From positions 62,001 through 126,000 of the forward strand of contig NZ_JAQLDQ010000002.1 in assembly GCF_028209395.1 (NCBI RefSeq): a stretch of DNA of 64,000 nucleotides. The letters run 5' to 3'. The DNA comes from Collinsella aerofaciens. Its GTDB lineage: Bacteria > Actinomycetota > Coriobacteriia > Coriobacteriales > Coriobacteriaceae. Below, piece by piece: positions 60,010 through 64,000 of this stretch. The notes beneath the pieces were generated by a model. That model had not been told where the DNA came from and searched no databases. It was given only the letters and a program-made list of their open reading frames with translations. A program made the position numbers and the translations under genes. Positions within the stretch are counted from its first letter, which is position 1, and each line of letters opens with the position of its first letter.

Positions 60010-62370
60010 GTGAAGCTCGATACACTCGAGATTGGAAAGGACGCCGTTGTCGCATCGGTGGCATCGGACGATCAGGCACTCCGACAGCATATTTTGGACA
60101 TGGGCCTAACTCCGGGCACCGAAGTTACCATGATGAAGTATGCCCCCATGGGTGATCCGCTCGAGATTCGCCTGCGCGGCTACGAGTTGACGCTGCGCAA
60201 GGACGATGCCGCACGCATTGAGCTCGTGGATGTGCACGACACCGATACCGGCCCGCGCGTTAACGCCGCAATCGGCACGACGGATCACCCGGCCCTGGGC
60301 GAAGGGACGTATTCGCCTCGTGCTGCCAAGACGGCCGTGCCCGAGGGCGCACCGCTGCATTTTGCCCTCGCCGGCAACCAAAACTGCGGTAAGACCACGC
60401 TGTTCAACCAGCTTACGGGCTCCAACCAACATGTCGGTAACTTTCCCGGCGTGACGGTCGACCGCAAGGACGGCACCATCCGTAACCATCCCGAGGCAAG
60501 CGTTACCGACCTGCCCGGCATCTATTCGCTGTCTCCGTACACGGGCGAAGAGATCGTCAGTCGCCAATTTATCCTGGACGAAAACCCCGACGCCATCATC
60601 GACATCATCGACGCTACTAATATCGAACGCAACCTGTACCTGACGCTGCAGCTTATGGAGCTCGACCGCCCCATGGTCATCGCGCTCAACATGATGGACG
60701 AGGTGACGGCCAACGGCGGCGCCGTGGACGTCAACCTGCTCGAGAGCCTGTTGGGCGTGCCTGTTGTCCCCATTAGCGCTGCCCGCAACGAGGGTATCGG
60801 CGAGCTGGTGGATCATGCCTTGCACGTGGCACGGTTCCGCGAGCGCCCCGGTCGCCTGGACTTCTGTGCGCCCGATGGCTCGGACGGCGGTGCACTGCAT
60901 CGCTGCATCCACGGTATTGCCAACCTGATCGAGGACCATGCCGTGACGGCGCACATTCCGGTGCGTTTTGCGGCGACCAAGCTGGTTGAAGGCGACGAGC
61001 TGGTGACCGAGGCGCTTCATCTGGACCGTAACGAACTTGACGCCATCGAGCACATCATTACCCAGATGGAGGGTGAGGCCGGTACCGACCGTCTATCTGC
61101 ACTGGCTGACATGCGCTTCGGCTTTATCGGCGACGTGTGTGGGCGCTGCGTCGTCAAGCCGCACGAGAGCCGCGAGCACGTGCGTTCCGTCAAGATCGAC
61201 CGCATCCTGACGGGTCGCTACACGGCCATTCCAGCGTTCCTGGTGATCATGGGTCTCGTCTTTTGGCTGACGTTTGGCGTGATCGGCGCGGCGTTGCAGG
61301 GACTTATGGAGGACGGCATCGCTGCCATCATCGCCTCGGCCGATGCGGGCCTCAAGGCGTTCGGCACCAACGACGTGGTGCGCTCGCTGGCTGTCGACGG
61401 CGTGCTTACGGGCGTGGGCAGCGTGCTGACCTTCCTGCCGATTATCGTCGTGCTCTTTTTGTTCCTCTCCATTCTGGAAGACTCCGGCTACATGGCGCGT
61501 GTGGCCTTTGTCATGGATAAAGTGCTGCGTCGCTTTGGCCTGTCGGGCCGCAGCTTCGTGCCTATGCTCGTCGGTTTTGGCTGCACCGTGCCGGCTATCA
61601 TGTCGACCCGTACGCTCCCATCCGAGCACGACCGCAAGATGACGGTCATGCTCACGCCGTTCATGAGCTGTTCGGCCAAGTTGCCGGTCTACGGTCTGCT
61701 GTGCGGGGCATTCTTCCCGCAGGCGACAGTTCCCGCCATGGTCTCGCTCTATCTGATTGGTATCGTGGTCGGCTGCATTGCCGCCCTGGTGCTCAACCGC
61801 ACGGCATTTAAGGGCGACCCGGTGCCGTTTATCATGGAGCTTCCCAATTACCGCCTGCCGAGCGTCAAGACGACGGTGATGCTGGCATGGGATAAGGCCA
61901 AGGACTTTATTACCAAGGCCTTTACCATTATCTTTGCCGCCACCGTGGTCATCTGGTTCCTCCAGACGTTCGATATCCGCTTTAATGTGGTCGCCGATCA
62001 GTCGCAGAGTCTGCTTGCCGGTCTGGGTAGCATCATCGCGCCGGTGTTGGCCCCACTCGGTTTTGGCGACTGGCGTGCGTCGACGGCGCTCGTCACCGGA
62101 CTCATTGCCAAGGAGAGCGTCATCTCGACGCTCACGGTGCTTTTGGGCGCAACGTCGCCCGCGGCGCTGTCGACCATGTTTTCGCCGTTTACCGCCTACG
62201 TGTTCCTGGTCTTTACGCTGCTGTACCCGCCCTGCGTAGCGGCAATCGGCGCCGTCAAGAGCGAGTTGGGCGCGCGCTATGCCGTGGCCGTGTTCGCGTT
62301 TCAGGTGACGGTCGCCTGGATCGTGGCGTTTGTCGTGCATTCGGCGGGCATATTGCTGGGGCTGGCTTAG
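60010..62370 (+). CDS. feoB: Ferrous iron transporter, FeoA-FeoB fusion
   Basis: 786 residues, GTG start. Residues 1-75 match the SH3-like FeoA: ILDMGLTPGTEVTMMKYAP and GYELTLRKDDAARIELV. The GTPase follows with G1 GNQNCGKT (about 121-128), G3 DLPG near 167-170, G4 NMMD and SAARNEG; the Feo gate regions contain VGFGCTVPAIMSTR and CSAKLPVYG. The C-terminus has about eight membrane helices. No separate feoA or feoC is visible. Candidate regulatory palindrome GGTTAACC at 59979-59986. Confidence 0.94.
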   Translation: MKLDTLEIGKDAVVASVASDDQALRQHILDMGLTPGTEVTMMKYAPMGDPLEIRLRGYELTLRKDDAARIELVDVHDTDTGPRVNAAIGTTDHPALGEGTYSPRAAKTAVPEGAPLHFALAGNQNCGKTTLFNQLTGSNQHVGNFPGVTVDRKDGTIRNHPEASVTDLPGIYSLSPYTGEEIVSRQFILDENPDAIIDIIDATNIERNLYLTLQLMELDRPMVIALNMMDEVTANGGAVDVNLLESLLGVPVVPISAARNEGIGELVDHALHVARFRERPGRLDFCAPDGSDGGALHRCIHGIANLIEDHAVTAHIPVRFAATKLVEGDELVTEALHLDRNELDAIEHIITQMEGEAGTDRLSALADMRFGFIGDVCGRCVVKPHESREHVRSVKIDRILTGRYTAIPAFLVIMGLVFWLTFGVIGAALQGLMEDGIAAIIASADAGLKAFGTNDVVRSLAVDGVLTGVGSVLTFLPIIVVLFLFLSILEDSGYMARVAFVMDKVLRRFGLSGRSFVPMLVGFGCTVPAIMSTRTLPSEHDRKMTVMLTPFMSCSAKLPVYGLLCGAFFPQATVPAMVSLYLIGIVVGCIAALVLNRTAFKGDPVPFIMELPNYRLPSVKTTVMLAWDKAKDFITKAFTIIFAATVVIWFLQTFDIRFNVVADQSQSLLAGLGSIIAPVLAPLGFGDWRASTALVTGLIAKESVISTLTVLLGATSPAALSTMFSPFTAYVFLVFTLLYPPCVAAIGAVKSELGARYAVAVFAFQVTVAWIVAFVVHSAGILLGLA

Positions 62371-62410
62371 TTATTTATTGATGGCGCAACCTCTGTGTAT
62401 TGAGTTGATT

Positions 62411-62449
62411 ACGGCCCCGCATCTGTTGCTGACGGATGCGGGGCCGTTG
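62411..62449 (+). terminator. Terminator after feoB
   Basis: ACGGCCCCGCATC (62411-62423) pairs perfectly with GATGCGGGGCCGT (62435-62447). A -10-like TATAAT (62453-62458) for the next gene follows immediately. Confidence 0.85.
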
Positions 62450-62494
62450 CTATATAATCGCCCATCGCTCAAGACAATCGGAGGGGGTTCCTAC

Positions 62495-63691
62495 ATGACT
62501 CAGGCAAGACAAGATGGCATCTCGCTCAAGCAGTGGCTCCCGCTTATCGGGCTTGCCTGCTGTTCGTTCGTGTTCAACACATCAGAGTTCATGCCCATTG
62601 GCCTTCTGACTGATATTGCCGCATCGTTCTCGCTCACCGAGGCCCAGGCAGGCATCATGATTTCGGTCTACGCCTGGGGTGTCATGCTGCTGTCGCTGCC
62701 ACTCATGGTGTTTGCCTCGCGCTTTGAGTTCAAGCGGATGCTGCTGGGCGTTTTGGCCGTGTTTTCGCTCGGCCAGTTCTTGTCCGCCTTGGCGCCCACC
62801 TATCCTATTTTGGTTTGCGCGCGTCTGGTGGTCGCCTGCGCGCATGCCGTGTTCTGGTCGGTCGCCTCGATCATGGCTTCGCGCCTGGTCGACACCCGCC
62901 ATGGGGCGCTCGCCATCAGCATAATCGCCACGGGCTCGTCCATCGCGCAGATTTTTGGCCTGCCGATCGGCCGCGCCATCGGGCTGGCCGTGGGCTGGCG
63001 CATGACATTCGCCGTGGTCGGTGCCTTCTCTGCCGCCGCGGTGGTGTACCAAGCCGCGGTGTTTCCGGCTATGCCGGCGGGTGAGCGCTTTACCGTCAAA
63101 CAGCTGCCCGTGCTGCTCAAGAACCCGTTCCTGATCGCGCTCTACGCGGTCACGGTCTTTATGGCAACCGGCTATTATGCGGGTTACAGCTATATCGAGC
63201 CGTTCCTGGCGCAGGTCGCGCACGTCGACGCAAGCGCTATTACCATGACGCTGACGGCGTTCGGCTGCTCTGGTCTGCTCGGAAGCTGGCTGTTCGGCCG
63301 TCTGTTCGATGGGCATCGCTTCCCGTTCTTGGCTATCACGCTCTCCGGCGTGCCGGTGGCTCTGCTGCTCATGGGTCCGGTTGCACCGTCGCTCGTCGCC
63401 GTTCTCGCTGTTTGCGCGCTATGGGGCTGCTGCGCCACGGCCTTTAACGTGGCGTTTCAGGCCGAGCTCATCAAGTACACACCGGCGGATTCGTCGGCCG
63501 TCGCCATGTCGATCTTCTCGGGCCTGTTCAATCTGGGTATCGGCACGGGCACCGCAATCGGTGGCGCCGTGGTTTCGGGTCCCGGTATCGCTTGGATTGG
63601 CTTCGCGGGCGGGGCGATTACCGTCGTGGGCGTCATCCTCGCCATCACGGTGCTGTTCCCGGCCATACGCCGCGCAAAGCCCGTCGCCTAA
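62495..63691 (+). CDS. MFS efflux transporter (SotB/YdhP-like)
   Basis: 398 residues from ATG 62495 (GGAGGGGG upstream). Twelve membrane segments. FNTSEFMPIGLLTDIAASF near 22-40 resembles the start of SotB/YdeA-type sugar and arabinose efflux carriers, and GIMISVYAWGVMLLSLPLM follows. Substrate is not predictable. It stands alone between terminator structures. Confidence 0.85.
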   Translation: MTQARQDGISLKQWLPLIGLACCSFVFNTSEFMPIGLLTDIAASFSLTEAQAGIMISVYAWGVMLLSLPLMVFASRFEFKRMLLGVLAVFSLGQFLSALAPTYPILVCARLVVACAHAVFWSVASIMASRLVDTRHGALAISIIATGSSIAQIFGLPIGRAIGLAVGWRMTFAVVGAFSAAAVVYQAAVFPAMPAGERFTVKQLPVLLKNPFLIALYAVTVFMATGYYAGYSYIEPFLAQVAHVDASAITMTLTAFGCSGLLGSWLFGRLFDGHRFPFLAITLSGVPVALLLMGPVAPSLVAVLAVCALWGCCATAFNVAFQAELIKYTPADSSAVAMSIFSGLFNLGIGTGTAIGGAVVSGPGIAWIGFAGGAITVVGVILAITVLFPAIRRAKPVA

Positions 63692-63709
63692 TCACGTCCC
63701 CTCATCAGC

Positions 63710-63770
63710 TGCGGTGGAATAGCTCCTGTTTAAGGCCTCTGAAGGCCCAAGCAGGAATTATTTCACCGCA
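63710..63770 (+). other. Long hairpin after the MFS gene
   Basis: TGCGGTGGAATA (63710-63721) pairs with TATTTCACCGCA (63759-63770) with a mismatch, and inner stems CTCCTG / CAGGA and GGCCT / AGGCC are nested. It may be a terminator or a leader element of the amylase gene. Confidence 0.5.
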
Positions 63771-63844
63771 ACTTATTTTGGGGGAGGGGATACGCGGCGG
63801 GCATACAATGGATGTCGTTGTGTTGAGCTTACCGGGAGGTTGCT

Positions 63845-64000
63845 ATGTGGGCATACGAGACGACGTTCTATCAGATCTATCCGCTGGGCTTTTGCGGAGC
63901 TCCGCGCGAAAACGCCGCGCCCGTTGCCGAAGATGAGCTCGCCCAGGCTGCCAACGCAGCGCCCAACCCCGATGCGCCCATCATGAAGATCGCCCAATGG
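63845..64000 (+). CDS. GH13 alpha-amylase family protein (partial, 5' end)
   Basis: 52 codons to the window edge. MWAYETTFYQIYPLGFCGAP opens like GH13 alpha-amylase domains (the Y-Q-I-Y-P strand of the (beta/alpha)8 barrel), followed by an Ala/Asn/Pro-rich insertion. GGGAGG at 63834-63839 precedes the ATG. No signal peptide, so the enzyme should be cytoplasmic. Catalytic residues lie beyond the window. Confidence 0.8.
   Translation, partial: MWAYETTFYQIYPLGFCGAPRENAAPVAEDELAQAANAAPNPDAPIMKIAQW

Overview
The window looks like a chromosomal segment from a high-GC actinobacterium of the class Coriobacteriia, most likely Collinsella or a close relative. This is an inference from the GC-rich coding sequence, the actinobacterial/Firmicutes-like mixture of housekeeping genes (ClpC, DisA, Veg, ThrE) and the gut-commensal type gene content (PTS beta-glucoside uptake, FeoAB, no respiratory genes seen). 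I could not run a database search, so the genus is not proven.

Layout. 1-1.9 kb: end of an ECF transporter ATPase gene, ecfT, and two tandem PNPOx-like flavin-binding genes. 2.1-7.0 kb: arginine operon argC-argJ-argB-argD. 7.0-7.8 kb: tRNA-Val with duplicated 3' remnants. 7.9-19.9 kb: housekeeping genes on the plus strand: asnB, murE, a HAD phosphatase, murI, rph, rdgB, dtd, veg, ispE, tRNA-Pro, tatA, greA and an unusual lysS with an extra C-terminal tRNA-binding domain. 20-28 kb: thrE-type exporter, DUF2798 membrane protein, clpC, a RelB/PIN toxin-antitoxin pair, pepD. 28.1-32.45 kb: an accessory islet with an AAA ATPase and a TOPRIM-like partner (candidate phage-defence operon), an AT-rich DUF1648 membrane gene and an orphan gene. 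32.5-33.3 kb: mntP under a yybP-ykoY manganese riboswitch. 33.4-38.9 kb: disA-ispD-ispF-cysS-rlmB-yacP, the classic order. 39.1 kb: tRNA-Thr. 39.75-43.6 kb: beta-glucoside locus (6-phospho-beta-glucosidase, PTS EIIBC, RpiR regulator) bounded by shared repeats. 44.0-48.4 kb: translation cluster of tRNA-Tyr/Thr/Met, tuf, rpmG, tRNA-Trp, secE, nusG, rplK and rplA. 48.5-52 kb (minus): metallophosphoesterase, ParB-like/BMP fusion, MscS. 52.1-55.0 kb (minus): TrpXYZ-like ABC importer, then a WYL-type regulator, asnS and an EIIA-Glc protein. 58.6-64 kb (plus): alpha/beta hydrolase, small unknown protein, FeoA-FeoB fusion, MFS efflux pump and the start of a GH13 amylase gene.

How it fits together. 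Most of the window is core metabolism and translation. Three layers stand out above this: the ATPase/TOPRIM islet with its own palindromic promoter; a family of REP-like palindromes with a GGGGACAGG core, several of which abut or overlap stop codons (48.5, 51.2, 52.1, 14.2 and 21.8 kb); and traces of recombination at tRNA genes (tRNA-Val and tRNA-Thr fragments) and around the beta-glucoside locus. The EIIBC lacks an EIIA domain, and the stand-alone EIIA-Glc at 57.8 kb could serve it.

Start codons were chosen by Shine-Dalgarno spacing and family length, so several genes begin downstream of the longest open frame. No CRISPR array, rRNA gene, complete insertion sequence or replication origin was seen.
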